Assembly: GCF_003008595.1 (NCBI RefSeq)
Contig: NZ_CP027669.1
Span: 1,922,001-1,986,000, forward strand
Origin: Simplicispira suum
Lineage (GTDB): Bacteria; Pseudomonadota; Gammaproteobacteria; Burkholderiales; Burkholderiaceae_C
Length of the DNA stretch: 64,000 nt
Direction: 5' to 3'
This document shows positions 16,498 to 25,296 of the stretch, piece after piece; within the stretch, counting starts at the first letter, position 1, and each line of letters opens with the position of its first letter. Below the pieces are notes generated by a model. That model ran no database searches, was not told the DNA's origin, and saw nothing but the letters and a program-made list of their open reading frames with translations. The translations under genes and the position numbers were made by a program.

Positions 16498-19263
16498 ATG
16501 GACACCAAATACCAACCCTCCGACGTCGAGCGCGCCGCGCAGGCGCACTGGAGCGCGAACGACGCTTACCGCGTGATCGAAGACGCGAGCAAAAAGAAGT
16601 TCTACGCCTGCTCCATGCTGCCCTACCCCAGTGGCAAGCTGCACATGGGCCATGTGCGCAACTACACCATCAACGACATGCTCACGCGCTACCTGCGCAT
16701 GAATGGCTACAACGTGCTCATGCCCATGGGCTGGGACGCCTTTGGCCTACCGGCAGAGAACGCGGCCATGAAAAACGGCGTGCCGCCCGCGCAGTGGACG
16801 CTGGACAACATCGCCTACATGAAGCAGCAGATGCAGGCTATGGGCCTGGCCATCGACTGGAGCCGCGAAGTGGCTACCTGCGACCCAACGTACTACAAGT
16901 GGAATCAGTGGCTCTTTCTGAAGATGCTGGAAAAGGGCGTCGCCTACCGCAAGACCCAGACCGTCAACTGGGACCCGGTGGACCAGACCGTGCTGGCCAA
17001 CGAGCAGGTGATCGACGGCAAGGGCTGGCGCACGGGCGCGGTGGTGGAAAAGCGCGAGATCCCCGGCTATTACCTGAAGATCACCGAATACGCCGATGAA
17101 CTGCTCGACTTCGTCGCCGGCGACAAGCTTCCCGGCTGGCCGGACCGCGTCAAGCTGATGCAGGAGAACTGGATTGGCAAGAGCGAGGGCGTGCGCTTTG
17201 CTTTCCCGCACGCCATTCGCGGCGAGGGCGGTGAGCTGATCGGTGGTGGCCGCATGTACGTGTTCACCACCCGGGCGGACACCATCATGGGCGTCACCTT
17301 CTGCGCGGTGGCCCCCGAGCATCCGCTGGCTGCGCATGCGGCGCAGAACAACCCGCAGCTGGCGGCCTTTATCGAAGACTGCAAAAGCGGCGGAACCACC
17401 GAAGCCGAACTGGCCACGCAGGAGAAAAAGGGCATGCGCACCGGCCTGGTCGTGCAGCACCCACTGACGCGAAAACCGGTGGATCTGTGGGTCGGCAACT
17501 ACGTGCTCATGGGCTACGGCGACGGCGCGGTGATGGGCGTGCCGGCGCACGACGAGCGTGATTTTGCCTTCGCGCTGAAGTACGGTCTGGAAATCAAGCA
17601 GGTGGTGCTGGTCGACGGGGAAACCTACGATTTCCACCGCTGGCAGGACTGGTACGCCGACAAGCAGCGCGGCGTCACGGTCAATTCCGACAACTTCAGC
17701 GGCCTGAGCTACAAGGACGCTGTCGACGCGGTGGCGCACGCTCTGGTGCAAAAAGACCTGGGCGCCAAAAAGACCACCTGGCGCCTGCGCGACTGGGGCA
17801 TCTCGCGCCAGCGCTATTGGGGAACGCCCATTCCCATCATCCATTGCGATGAGCACGGTGCGGTCCCGGTGCCGGAGCAGGACCTGCCCGTGGTGCTGCC
17901 GCGCGACTGCATTCCCGACGGCTCGGGCAACCCGCTGCACAAGCACGAGGGTTTTCACGCCGGGGTGACCTGTCCTGTCTGTGGCAAAGCGGCGCGGCGC
18001 GAAACCGACACCATGGACACCTTCGTGGACAGCTCCTGGTACTTCATGCGCTACTGCGACCCGAAGAACGGCGATGCCATGGTGGCGAACGGCGCCGACT
18101 ACTGGATGCCGATGGACCAGTACATCGGCGGTATTGAGCACGCCATCCTGCACCTGTTGTACGCGCGCTTCTGGACCAAGGTCATGCGCGATCTGGGGTT
18201 GGTCAAAGTCGACGAACCCTTCACCAAGCTGCTGACCCAGGGCATGGTGCTCAACCACATCTACTCGCATCGCACCGACAAGGGCGGCAAGGAGTATTTC
18301 TGGCCTCACGACGTCGAACATGTGCTCGATGACGACGGCAAGGTCATCGGCGCCCGGCTGATCAAGGCCGTGGGTGATCTGCCCGTGGGCACGGCCATTG
18401 ACTACGAGGGCGTGGGCACCATGTCCAAGTCCAAGAACAACGGCGTTGATCCGCAGGACCTCATTGAAAAATACGGCGCCGACACCGCCCGCCTCTACAC
18501 CATGTTCACGGCGCCGCCCGAGGCCACACTGGAATGGAACGACGCGGCCGTCGAAGGCAGCTACCGCTTCCTGCGCCGGGTGTGGAATTTCGGCATGAAG
18601 TTGTCTACTATGGATATCGAAGCTGCCAGCGTAATAGCAACAAGCGCTAGAGGCCTAAAAGATATCAAATTTGGCGATGAAGCCCAGGCCCTGCGTCGCG
18701 AGATCCACACCGTGCTCAAGCAGGTGGATTACGACTACCAGCGCATGCAGTACAACACCGTGGTCTCGGGCGCGATGAAGATGATCAACGCCCTGGAGAG
18801 CTTTGCCCCCACGCTCGACACGTGTGTGTCCTCGCTGCCCCCCGAGGGGGCCCTCGCGGCTAGGGGCGGCCCGTCGCCGCTCGACTTTAAGGCGAGCGAC
18901 TCCGCTGGCGGTCAGGTGGCGCTGGTGGAAGGCTTTGGCATTCTGCTGCGCTGCCTCTACCCGGCCACGCCGCACATCGCGCATGGCCTTTGGAGTCAGC
19001 TTGGCTATGCCGGCGTACTGGGTGATCTGCTGGACGCCCCCTGGCCACAAGTCGATCCGGCGGCACTGGTGCAAAGTGAAGTGGAACTGGTGCTGCAAGT
19101 CAACGGCAAACTGCGCGGCAGTGTGCGCGTGCCGGCAAAGGCCGACAAGGCCGAGATTGAGCGCCTGGCGCTGGCAAGCGACGCCTTTGTCGCGCATTCC
19201 GGCGGCGCCCATCCGAAGCGGGTGGTGGTGGTGCCGGGCCGTTTGGTCAACGTAGTGGTCTGA
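16498..19263 (+). CDS. leuS: leucyl-tRNA synthetase with two extra peptide segments
   Basis: 921 aa class I synthetase, about 60 residues longer than the 860-aa E. coli enzyme. HIGH motif [16 protein letters not shown] motif TMSKSKNNG, and the CP1 editing domain in between are intact. Two unusual segments lie in the C-terminal anticodon-binding part: residues about 703-725, encoded by an R1 repeat, and about 778-805 ([20 protein letters not shown]), GC-rich and repeat-like. Both keep the frame. The enzyme must be functional since it is essential, so the insertions are presumably surface loops. The R2 repeat follows the stop. Confidence 0.96.
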   Translation: MDTKYQPSDVERAAQAHWSANDAYRVIEDASKKKFYACSMLPYPSGKLHMGHVRNYTINDMLTRYLRMNGYNVLMPMGWDAFGLPAENAAMKNGVPPAQWTLDNIAYMKQQMQAMGLAIDWSREVATCDPTYYKWNQWLFLKMLEKGVAYRKTQTVNWDPVDQTVLANEQVIDGKGWRTGAVVEKREIPGYYLKITEYADELLDFVAGDKLPGWPDRVKLMQENWIGKSEGVRFAFPHAIRGEGGELIGGGRMYVFTTRADTIMGVTFCAVAPEHPLAAHAAQNNPQLAAFIEDCKSGGTTEAELATQEKKGMRTGLVVQHPLTRKPVDLWVGNYVLMGYGDGAVMGVPAHDERDFAFALKYGLEIKQVVLVDGETYDFHRWQDWYADKQRGVTVNSDNFSGLSYKDAVDAVAHALVQKDLGAKKTTWRLRDWGISRQRYWGTPIPIIHCDEHGAVPVPEQDLPVVLPRDCIPDGSGNPLHKHEGFHAGVTCPVCGKAARRETDTMDTFVDSSWYFMRYCDPKNGDAMVANGADYWMPMDQYIGGIEHAILHLLYARFWTKVMRDLGLVKVDEPFTKLLTQGMVLNHIYSHRTDKGGKEYFWPHDVEHVLDDDGKVIGARLIKAVGDLPVGTAIDYEGVGTMSKSKNNGVDPQDLIEKYGADTARLYTMFTAPPEATLEWNDAAVEGSYRFLRRVWNFGMKLSTMDIEAASVIATSARGLKDIKFGDEAQALRREIHTVLKQVDYDYQRMQYNTVVSGAMKMINALESFAPTLDTCVSSLPPEGALAARGGPSPLDFKASDSAGGQVALVEGFGILLRCLYPATPHIAHGLWSQLGYAGVLGDLLDAPWPQVDPAALVQSEVELVLQVNGKLRGSVRVPAKADKAEIERLALASDAFVAHSGGAHPKRVVVVPGRLVNVVV
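18605..18672 (+). repeat. R1 repeat copy inside leuS
   Basis: Contains AGCTGCCAGCGTAATAGCAA followed by CAAGCGCTAGAGGCCTAAAA. It shares GCTGCCAGCG with the purK copy and AAGCGCTAG(A/C)GGCCTAAAA with the intergenic copy at 49728. The left palindrome arm is decayed. It is read in frame as [20 protein letters not shown]. Confidence 0.75.
18829..18890 (+). repeat. GC-rich repeat-like insertion in leuS
   Basis: CTGCCCCCCGAGGGGGCCCT followed by CGCGGCTAGGGGCGGCCCGT. A CCCCC/GGGGG inverted repeat opens it. It encodes a Pro/Gly/Ala-rich loop absent from typical LeuRS. It resembles GC-rich intergenic elements in style but is not a copy of R2. Confidence 0.45.
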
Positions 19264-19266
19264 AAT

Positions 19267-19465
19267 GCAGCAGCACCCCCCTGAGGCGCTGCGCGCCTCC
19301 GTGCAGCCGCCAAAGGCGGCAGCCCTTCGGGGACGTCCAAGCCTGCGCAGGCAGGCTTGGAGCCGCGCCCCTCAGCCCCCGCTCTCGCTGCGCTGCGCAC
19401 AGCGGGCAGGGGGACGCCGCCAGCGCGGCGGGGCGGCCCTTGCGCGGCGGCTGCTGGGCTGCGCT
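19267..19465 (+). repeat. R2 dispersed GC-rich repeat, copy 1 (after leuS)
   Basis: Roughly 195 bp. Bases 19322-19387 match 56815-56880 (opposite strand) at 65 of 66 positions, and similarity of about 80-85 percent continues on both sides. It contains nested hairpins: GCCGCCAAAGGCGGC, and AAGCCTGCGCAGGCAGGCTT. It begins a few bases after the leuS stop and fills most of the 251-bp gap to lptE. Confidence 0.85.
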
Positions 19466-19514
19466 GTGTCGATTTCATGGCCCGTCGGTGACTCGAACGC
19501 AATGGATAATTGAG

Positions 19515-20012
19515 ATGCAAAGACGCATGCTGTTCACCCTGGCGTCTTCGGCGCTACTCGCCGGCTGCGGCTTCCGCCTGCGCGGCGTGCCGCAGTTCGC
19601 TTTTCGCTCGCTGTACATCAGTGCGCCCGCCGGGTCGCTGCTGGCGCTGGAGCTGCGCCGCACGCTGGCGACGGCGGGTGGTTCGCTGCAGGTGCTCAGC
19701 GATCCCGCATCGCTGCCCCAGGCCGAGGCGGTGTTTGAGCTGCTCTCCGAGAAGCAGGAGCGCTCGGTGGTCGGCTTCAACGCGTCGGGCCAGGCACGTG
19801 AACTCGAACTGCGTCTGCGTATTCGTTTTCGTCTGCGCAACCAGGCCGGCACCGAATTGATCGCCCCCACCGAAATCCTGCAGCAGCGCGAGATCAGCTA
19901 CAACGAAACCATCGCCCTGGCCAAGGAAGCCGAAGAGGCGCTGCTGTACCGCAACATGCGCAGCGATCTGGTGCAGCAACTGCTGCGCCGGTTGGCCGCA
20001 GTCAAACCCTGA
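19515..20012 (+). CDS. lptE: LPS-assembly lipoprotein LptE
   Basis: 165 aa. The lipobox LLAGC-GFRLRG is immediately followed by the LptE start motif. It plugs the LptD barrel in the outer membrane for LPS export. The order leuS-lptE-holA is conserved in proteobacteria, here interrupted by an arginase gene on the other strand. The ATG at 19515 gives a short, clean signal peptide. Confidence 0.9.
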   Translation: MQRRMLFTLASSALLAGCGFRLRGVPQFAFRSLYISAPAGSLLALELRRTLATAGGSLQVLSDPASLPQAEAVFELLSEKQERSVVGFNASGQARELELRLRIRFRLRNQAGTELIAPTEILQQREISYNETIALAKEAEEALLYRNMRSDLVQQLLRRLAAVKP

Positions 20013-20024
20013 ATCAACGCGTTT

Positions 20025-20975
20025 TCAGCGTCCTGGCCGCTCGCGCATCAGCGTGCTTTTGCCAAACAGAGACTCCACCAGGTCCACCGCCAGTCGCGCC
20101 GTCTTGTTGCGCACGTCCAGCGCCGGGTTCAATTCAACAATGTCGAGTGAGGCCAGGCGGCCGCTGTCGGCAATCATTTCCATGCACAGTTGCGCCTCCC
20201 GGTAGGTCGGGCCGCCGGGCACCGTGGTGTCCACGCCCGGTGCGAGTTCGGGGTCCAGAAAGTCGACGTCAAAGCTCACGTGCAGATGGGTGGCATCGTC
20301 CATGCCAGCCAGGGCGCGCTGCATGGTCTCTCGCATGCCCACTTCGTCAATGAAGCGCATGTCATAGACCTCCAGGCCCTGCTCGCGCACCAGTCGCTTC
20401 TCGCCTGCGTCCACGCTTCGGATGCCGATCTGGCGGATCTGCGCCGGGGTCAAGGCATTGCGACCGTCCGGCAGGCGTGCCAGTGCGGTCAGGGGTTCGG
20501 GGCCGAGCCCGAACAGGCAGGCAACGGGCATGCCGTGCAGGTTGCCGCTGGGGGTGAGACCGCTGGTATTGAAGTCGGCATGGGCGTCGAGCCAGAGCAC
20601 GCGCAACGTTTTGCCGGTGTCATGGCAGTGGCGCGCCACTGCCGCGATGCTGCCCAGGCCCAGGCAATGGTCGCCGCCGAGCAGCACCGGCAGGTGCCCC
20701 GCCTGCAGCTCGGAAAGCACCGCAGCAAACACCGCCTGGTTCCAGGCGACAACTTCGGGCAGGTGGCGGTAGCCACCGCTGGGCGGTTGCCAGGGGTTTG
20801 CGGGGCCATGCAGGTTTCCGCGGTCGATCACGTCCAGCCCATGGTTCTCCAGTGCAGCCTGCAACCCGGCCACGCGCAGCGCTTCCGGGCCCATGGACGC
20901 TCCGCGAGAGCCGGCACCAATATCGGTGGGTGCGCCAATCAGCGCCAGGGTCTGTGCAGGGTTGGACAAGGTCAT
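20025..20975 (-). CDS. rocF: arginase
   Basis: 316 aa ureohydrolase converting arginine to ornithine and urea. Metal-binding motifs are all present: LLGGDHCLGLGS, WLDAHADFNT, and SFDVDFLDPELAPGV. The N-terminal GAPTDIGAGSRGASMGPEAL is typical of true arginases. It lies antisense between lptE and holA, which are normally adjacent, so it was probably inserted in this lineage. The start at 20975 is the first ATG before homology. Formiminoglutamase or agmatinase are less likely alternatives. Confidence 0.88.
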   Translation of the reverse strand: MTLSNPAQTLALIGAPTDIGAGSRGASMGPEALRVAGLQAALENHGLDVIDRGNLHGPANPWQPPSGGYRHLPEVVAWNQAVFAAVLSELQAGHLPVLLGGDHCLGLGSIAAVARHCHDTGKTLRVLWLDAHADFNTSGLTPSGNLHGMPVACLFGLGPEPLTALARLPDGRNALTPAQIRQIGIRSVDAGEKRLVREQGLEVYDMRFIDEVGMRETMQRALAGMDDATHLHVSFDVDFLDPELAPGVDTTVPGGPTYREAQLCMEMIADSGRLASLDIVELNPALDVRNKTARLAVDLVESLFGKSTLMRERPGR

Positions 20976-21146
20976 GGCAGATGGCAGATGCGTCTTGAGC
21001 GAAGATCGCCATTGTGCGCACGAGCGCCAGCAGGGGGTAGCCCGCCGTTTGCTCTTTCTGTACGCCAAATTGACGATCGGCCAGACCTTGTTGGCGAATT
21101 GCCGCAGAGCAAGGGGGCGATAGCGCCTTGCCATAGACTTGCCCCG

Positions 21147-22202
21147 ATGCAAATTGCCCTGGCCCAACTCTCCGCACAGCTGCAGCGCGGTCTGGCGCCG
21201 TTGTATCTGCTGCATGGCGACGAAGCCTTGCTGATCGAAGAGGCCGCCGATGCCGTGCGTGCCGCAGCACGTGCTGCCGGCCATACGGAACGTACGGTGT
21301 TTGTCGCAAGCGGAGCCCGGTTTGACTGGAGCGCTGTGCTGGCTGCTGGCGGCAGCCTGAGCCTGTTTGCAGACCGCCAGACGGTAGAGTTGCGCGTGCC
21401 CTCCGGCAAACCCGGTAAGGAGGGCAGCGCGGCCTTGCAACAACTGGCCGCAGCGGCCGAGCCGGGCTCCAGCACGCTGGCCCTGGTCTTGATGCCCAGG
21501 CTCGACAAGGCAACGCGCTCGGGCGCATGGTTTGGCGCGCTGGCGGCTGCCGGCGTGGCAGTGCAGATCGATGCGGTCGAGCGGCCTGCGCTGCCCCAAT
21601 GGATTGCCCAGCGCCTGGCCCTGCAGGATCAGCGGGTGCCACAGGGCGAGGCAGGCCAGCGCACGCTGCAGTTTTTTGCCGACCGGGTCGAAGGCAATCT
21701 GTTGGCAGCGCACCAGGAAATCCAGAAGCTGGCGCTGCTGCATCCGGCGGGGGAGTTGTCGCTGGAGCAGGTCGAGTCGGCCGTGCTCAACGTGGCGCGC
21801 TACGACGTGTTCAAGCTCAGCGAGGCGGTTCTGGCAGGCCAGGTGCTGCGTGTGCAGCGCATGCTCGACGGCTTGGAAGCCGAAGGCACGGCGGCGGTGC
21901 TGGTGCATTGGGCGTTGTCGGACGACATCCGCGCGCTCAAGCGCATTGCCGATGCGATGGCCGCGGGGCGTCCGCTGCCCATGGCGCTGCGCGAGGCGCG
22001 CGTCTGGGGCGCCAAGGAGAAGTTGTACGAGCGCGTGCTCGGCCACCTGGCGCCATCTGCTGCGGGGCGTTTGCTGCAATCCGCCCACCTGGTGGACGGC
22101 ATCGTCAAGGGTCTCAAGGTGCCCGATTGGCCGCAGGACGCCTGGGAAGCATTGCACCGGCTAGCGCTGCAATGCACCCGCGTCTGCAGAGGCCCTCAAT
22201 AA
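21147..22202 (+). CDS. holA: DNA polymerase III subunit delta
   Basis: 351 aa. The N-terminal AAA-like domain starts LYLLHGDEALLIEEAADAVR; ARYDVFKLSEAVLAGQ marks the central linker, and the C-terminal collar domain follows. It opens the beta clamp within the clamp loader. The ATG at 21147 has homology starting immediately. The 171-bp gap to the divergent arginase gene (20976-21146) must carry both promoters. Confidence 0.94.
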   Translation: MQIALAQLSAQLQRGLAPLYLLHGDEALLIEEAADAVRAAARAAGHTERTVFVASGARFDWSAVLAAGGSLSLFADRQTVELRVPSGKPGKEGSAALQQLAAAAEPGSSTLALVLMPRLDKATRSGAWFGALAAAGVAVQIDAVERPALPQWIAQRLALQDQRVPQGEAGQRTLQFFADRVEGNLLAAHQEIQKLALLHPAGELSLEQVESAVLNVARYDVFKLSEAVLAGQVLRVQRMLDGLEAEGTAAVLVHWALSDDIRALKRIADAMAAGRPLPMALREARVWGAKEKLYERVLGHLAPSAAGRLLQSAHLVDGIVKGLKVPDWPQDAWEALHRLALQCTRVCRGPQ

Positions 22203-22210
22203 GGCAGGAG

Positions 22211-22420
22211 TCAGCCCTTCGCGCCGCCGACGAATGTGACCTGCATGTTCACCCGGTAAGCGGTGATGCGGCCGCCTTCCACCGTCACCTTTTGCTCCTT
22301 GATCCACGCACCGCGCACCTGGGACGCGTCCTGGCAGGCATTGGCAATGCCCTGGGCAATGGCATCTTCGAAGCTGGTCTTGCTGGTGGAACTGACTTCA
22401 ATTACTTTGGCGACGCTCAT
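22211..22420 (-). CDS. dodecin family flavin-binding protein
   Basis: 69 aa, full length for dodecins: [19 protein letters not shown], a [18 protein letters not shown] strand, and a conserved Trp (RGAWIKEQ) that stacks on flavin. Dodecins assemble as hollow dodecamers that store riboflavin, FMN or FAD. A GGAGAG ribosome site precedes the ATG. It faces holA and is divergent from proA. Confidence 0.93.
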   Translation of the reverse strand: MSVAKVIEVSSTSKTSFEDAIAQGIANACQDASQVRGAWIKEQKVTVEGGRITAYRVNMQVTFVGGAKG

Positions 22421-22551
22421 GGAAACTCTCCGTTGGATGGCAAAAGAGCCATCCTAGGCAGAGTGTGCGGGTGGCCTTGTCGGACGCCGCGCCCCATCAC
22501 GGTAGGCGCGCCGCACGGCCCTGGTCCGGCCCTTCTGCCAGAATCCTGGCC

Positions 22552-23832
22552 ATGAACGCTCTTAACGTCACCGAATACGTCCAGACGCTGGGTTTGCAGG
22601 CAAAAGTGGCTTCAGCGCTTATGGCATCAGCGTCAGCAGCTATCAAAAATGTTGCGCTCAGAAGCTTGGCCAGCCAGTTGCGTGCGCAGGCGCCGCAGCT
22701 GAAAGAGGCCAATTCCCTCGATTTGGCGCGTGCTCGCGCCGCCGGCCTGGCCGAGCCCATGGTGGATCGCCTGAAATTGACCGACCAAGTGCTGGAAACC
22801 TGTGCGCAGGGCTGCGAGCAGCTCGCTGCCATGCCAGACGTCATTGGCGAAATTGTGGGGATGAACCAACAGCCCAGCGGCATCCGCGTGGGCCGCATGC
22901 GCGTACCGATTGGCGTCTTCGGCATGATTTACGAGAGCCGGCCCAACGTCACCATCGAGGCAGCGAGTCTGGCCATCAAAAGCGGCAACGCAGCGATCCT
23001 GCGCGGTGGCTCCGAGGCCATCGAGTCCAACCGGGCGCTGGCGCTGCTGGTGCAGCAGGCGCTGCAGGCCGCCGGCCTGCCGCAGGACGCGGTGCAACTG
23101 GTGCAGACCACCGACCGCGAAGCCGTGGGCCAGCTCATTGCCATGCCAGCGTTTGTGGACGTGATCATCCCGCGCGGTGGCAAGGGGCTGATCGAGCGCA
23201 TCAGTGCCGGCGCAAAGGTGCCGGTGATCAAGCACCTGGACGGCAACTGCCACAGCTACGTCGACGATCCTTGCGACCTCGATATGGCGCTGCGCGTGGT
23301 GGACAACGCCAAGACGCAGAAGTACAGCCCCTGCAACGCAAGCGAAAGCCTGCTGGTGGCCCGCGCGGTGGCGCCGGAGTTTTTGCCGCGCATCGGCGCC
23401 GTCTTCGCGAAAAAACAGGTCGAAATGCGGGTTTGCGCTGAATCCATGGCGTTGTTAGCTCCTATTTCAGGAGCAAAACTGGTCCCCGCCACCGAGCAGG
23501 ACTGGGCCGAGGAATACCTGGCGCCGGTCATCAGCATCAAGGTGGTGGCAGGTGTGGACGAGGCCATCGCCCACATCAACCGCTATTCAAGCCACCACAC
23601 CGACGCCATCCTCACGCGCGACCACCTGCATGCCCAGCAGTTTTTGCGTGAGGTCGATTCGGCCAGCGTCATGGTGAACGCCAGCACGCGGTTTGCCGAC
23701 GGCTTCGAGTACGGCCTGGGCGCGGAAATCGGCATCAGCACCGACAAATTCCACGCCCGCGGCCCGGTGGGCATCGAAGGCTTGACCTCGCTCAAATGGG
23801 TGGTCTTGGGCCAGGGCGAGGTGCGCGGCTGA
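22552..23832 (+). CDS. proA: glutamate-5-semialdehyde dehydrogenase
   Basis: 426 aa. It reduces gamma-glutamyl phosphate in proline synthesis. [33 protein letters not shown] and the catalytic-Cys region [10 protein letters not shown] are intact. Two stretches coincide with repeat-like DNA: residues 17-35 (R1) and about 302-310 ([10 protein letters not shown], an R1-related tail). The family has a conserved helix of similar length at the first site. The ATG at 22552 fits the start of homology. Confidence 0.96.
   Translation: MNALNVTEYVQTLGLQAKVASALMASASAAIKNVALRSLASQLRAQAPQLKEANSLDLARARAAGLAEPMVDRLKLTDQVLETCAQGCEQLAAMPDVIGEIVGMNQQPSGIRVGRMRVPIGVFGMIYESRPNVTIEAASLAIKSGNAAILRGGSEAIESNRALALLVQQALQAAGLPQDAVQLVQTTDREAVGQLIAMPAFVDVIIPRGGKGLIERISAGAKVPVIKHLDGNCHSYVDDPCDLDMALRVVDNAKTQKYSPCNASESLLVARAVAPEFLPRIGAVFAKKQVEMRVCAESMALLAPISGAKLVPATEQDWAEEYLAPVISIKVVAGVDEAIAHINRYSSHHTDAILTRDHLHAQQFLREVDSASVMVNASTRFADGFEYGLGAEIGISTDKFHARGPVGIEGLTSLKWVVLGQGEVRG
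22602..22655 (-). repeat. R1 repeat-like segment inside proA
   Basis: TGGCTTCAGCGCTTATGGCA followed by TCAGCGTCAGCAGCTATCAA. In reverse orientation it matches the R1 pattern (CTAGCGCTTAT..CATCA.GCG, then AGCTATC) over about 45 bases. It is in the proA frame, encoding [15 protein letters not shown]. Because ProA has a conserved Ala-rich helix here, part of the match could be convergence. Confidence 0.55.
23453..23481 (+). repeat. short R1-associated motif in proA
   Basis: TTAGCTCCTATTTCAGGAGC followed by AAAACTG, an inverted repeat GCTCCT/AGGAGC. The same string with few changes (TAGCTC.CTTTTCAGGAGC, then AAAA) ends the R1-like copy at 46636-46692. Coding here. Confidence 0.45.
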
Positions 23833-23848
23833 GCAGCCGCAGGCAAGC

Positions 23849-25291
23849 ATGAAAATCATCATCCTCGGCGCCGGCCGCGTCGGCTGCAGCGTGGCGGAGA
23901 GCTTGGTGTCCGAGCGCAACGACATCACCGTCATTGATATTGACGCGCGGCGGGTGCGCGAACTTGAGTCGCGCTTTGACTTGCGCGGTGTGGTCGGCAA
24001 TGGCATCGAGGCCAGTGTGCTGGCCGAGGCCGGGGCGAGAGATACCGACCTTTTGATTGCCTGCGCGGCGCAGGACGAAACGAATCTGGTGTGCTGCAAA
24101 GTGGCGCAACTCCTGTTCAACATTCCGACACGCATTGCCCGTGTGCGCTCTGCGGGTTTCGACAGCGAAGCGCTGACCAGCAACGAAGGCTTTGGTGTCA
24201 GCCGCATCATTTGCCCGGAAGAGTCGCTCACGCGCTACATCGGCAAGCTCATTGAGTACCCGGAGGCCATGCAGGTGCGCGAGTTTGCTGGTGGCCGCGC
24301 CTGCCTGGTCTCGACGCGTGCACGCGCAGGCGCACCCATGGTCGGCAATACGATTGGCGCGATCCGCGCCAGCATGCCGGACCTGGCCATGCGCATCGTC
24401 GCCTTGTACCGGCGCTTTCCGGACGAGCCCGATCGTTTTGTTGCCTGCGATGGCGAAACGCGCATTGAGGCGGCGGACGAGGTGTTTGCGCTCTCCGCCA
24501 GCGAGAACATCGCGCAGGTGCTGCGCGGCCTGCACCGGCCCGTGGGGCACGTGACCCGCACGGTGCGCCGGGTGATGATTGCCGGTGGCGGCGCCGTAGG
24601 CCTGCGCCTGGCTCAGCAACTGGGGCAAGAGCCGGGCCGTTTTCACGTCAAGATATTCGAGGAAGATGCCGAGCGCAGCGTCGAACTGGCGTCGATGCTG
24701 CCGTCCGAAGTACTGGTGCTGCATGGCGAGGCGACCGACGAAGACCTGCTGGCGGCCGAGACCATCGAGGACGTGGACCTGTTCCTCGCGCTCAGCAATG
24801 ACGATGAGAACAACATCATGGCAGCCCTGCTCGCCAAGCGCATGGGCGCGCGCCGGGTGCTGGCGCTGATCAACCGGCGCAGCTATGCCGATCTGATGCA
24901 CGGCACGCAAATCGACATCGCGCTCTCGCCCGCCCAAGCCATGCTGGGCGAACTGCTGGCCCATGTGCGCCGCGGCGACGTGCAGGCGGTGCACAGTCTG
25001 CGCCGAGGCGTCGCTGAAGCGCTGGAAATGGTGGCGCGCGGCGACCGCAAGAGTTCGCGGGTGGTAGGCCGCAGGGTTAAGGAGTTGCGCTTGCCGACCG
25101 ATGTGCACATGGGCTTGATCGTGCGCGGCCTGGTGGACGTCGGCGTGGCAGCCGAGCAGCCGCCAGAGGTCATCATTCCGCACAGCGACACCGTGATTGA
25201 GCAGGGCGACCATGTCGTGTTCTTTCTGCCGCACAAGCGCTTGGTGGGCGATGTGGAAAAGCTTTTTCGCGTCAGCGCGACCTTCTTCTGA
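23849..25291 (+). CDS. trkA: Trk potassium uptake regulator TrkA
   Basis: 480 aa peripheral membrane protein with duplicated RCK modules. Nucleotide-binding motifs are IIILGAGRVGCSVAE (residue 3 on) and VMIAGGGAVGLRLAQQLG (about 245 on); each is followed by a TrkA-C domain. It gates TrkH with NAD(H)/ATP. It begins 16 nt after proA and overlaps the trkH promoter region, with only 5 nt before trkH. Confidence 0.95.
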   Translation: MKIIILGAGRVGCSVAESLVSERNDITVIDIDARRVRELESRFDLRGVVGNGIEASVLAEAGARDTDLLIACAAQDETNLVCCKVAQLLFNIPTRIARVRSAGFDSEALTSNEGFGVSRIICPEESLTRYIGKLIEYPEAMQVREFAGGRACLVSTRARAGAPMVGNTIGAIRASMPDLAMRIVALYRRFPDEPDRFVACDGETRIEAADEVFALSASENIAQVLRGLHRPVGHVTRTVRRVMIAGGGAVGLRLAQQLGQEPGRFHVKIFEEDAERSVELASMLPSEVLVLHGEATDEDLLAAETIEDVDLFLALSNDDENNIMAALLAKRMGARRVLALINRRSYADLMHGTQIDIALSPAQAMLGELLAHVRRGDVQAVHSLRRGVAEALEMVARGDRKSSRVVGRRVKELRLPTDVHMGLIVRGLVDVGVAAEQPPEVIIPHSDTVIEQGDHVVFFLPHKRLVGDVEKLFRVSATFF

Positions 25292-25296
25292 GCGCC

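Noticed and set aside
20025..22157. Minus-strand open frame of 710 codons extending arginase upstream through holA
   Set aside because: Arginase homology starts at 20975; the rest is the antisense of holA.
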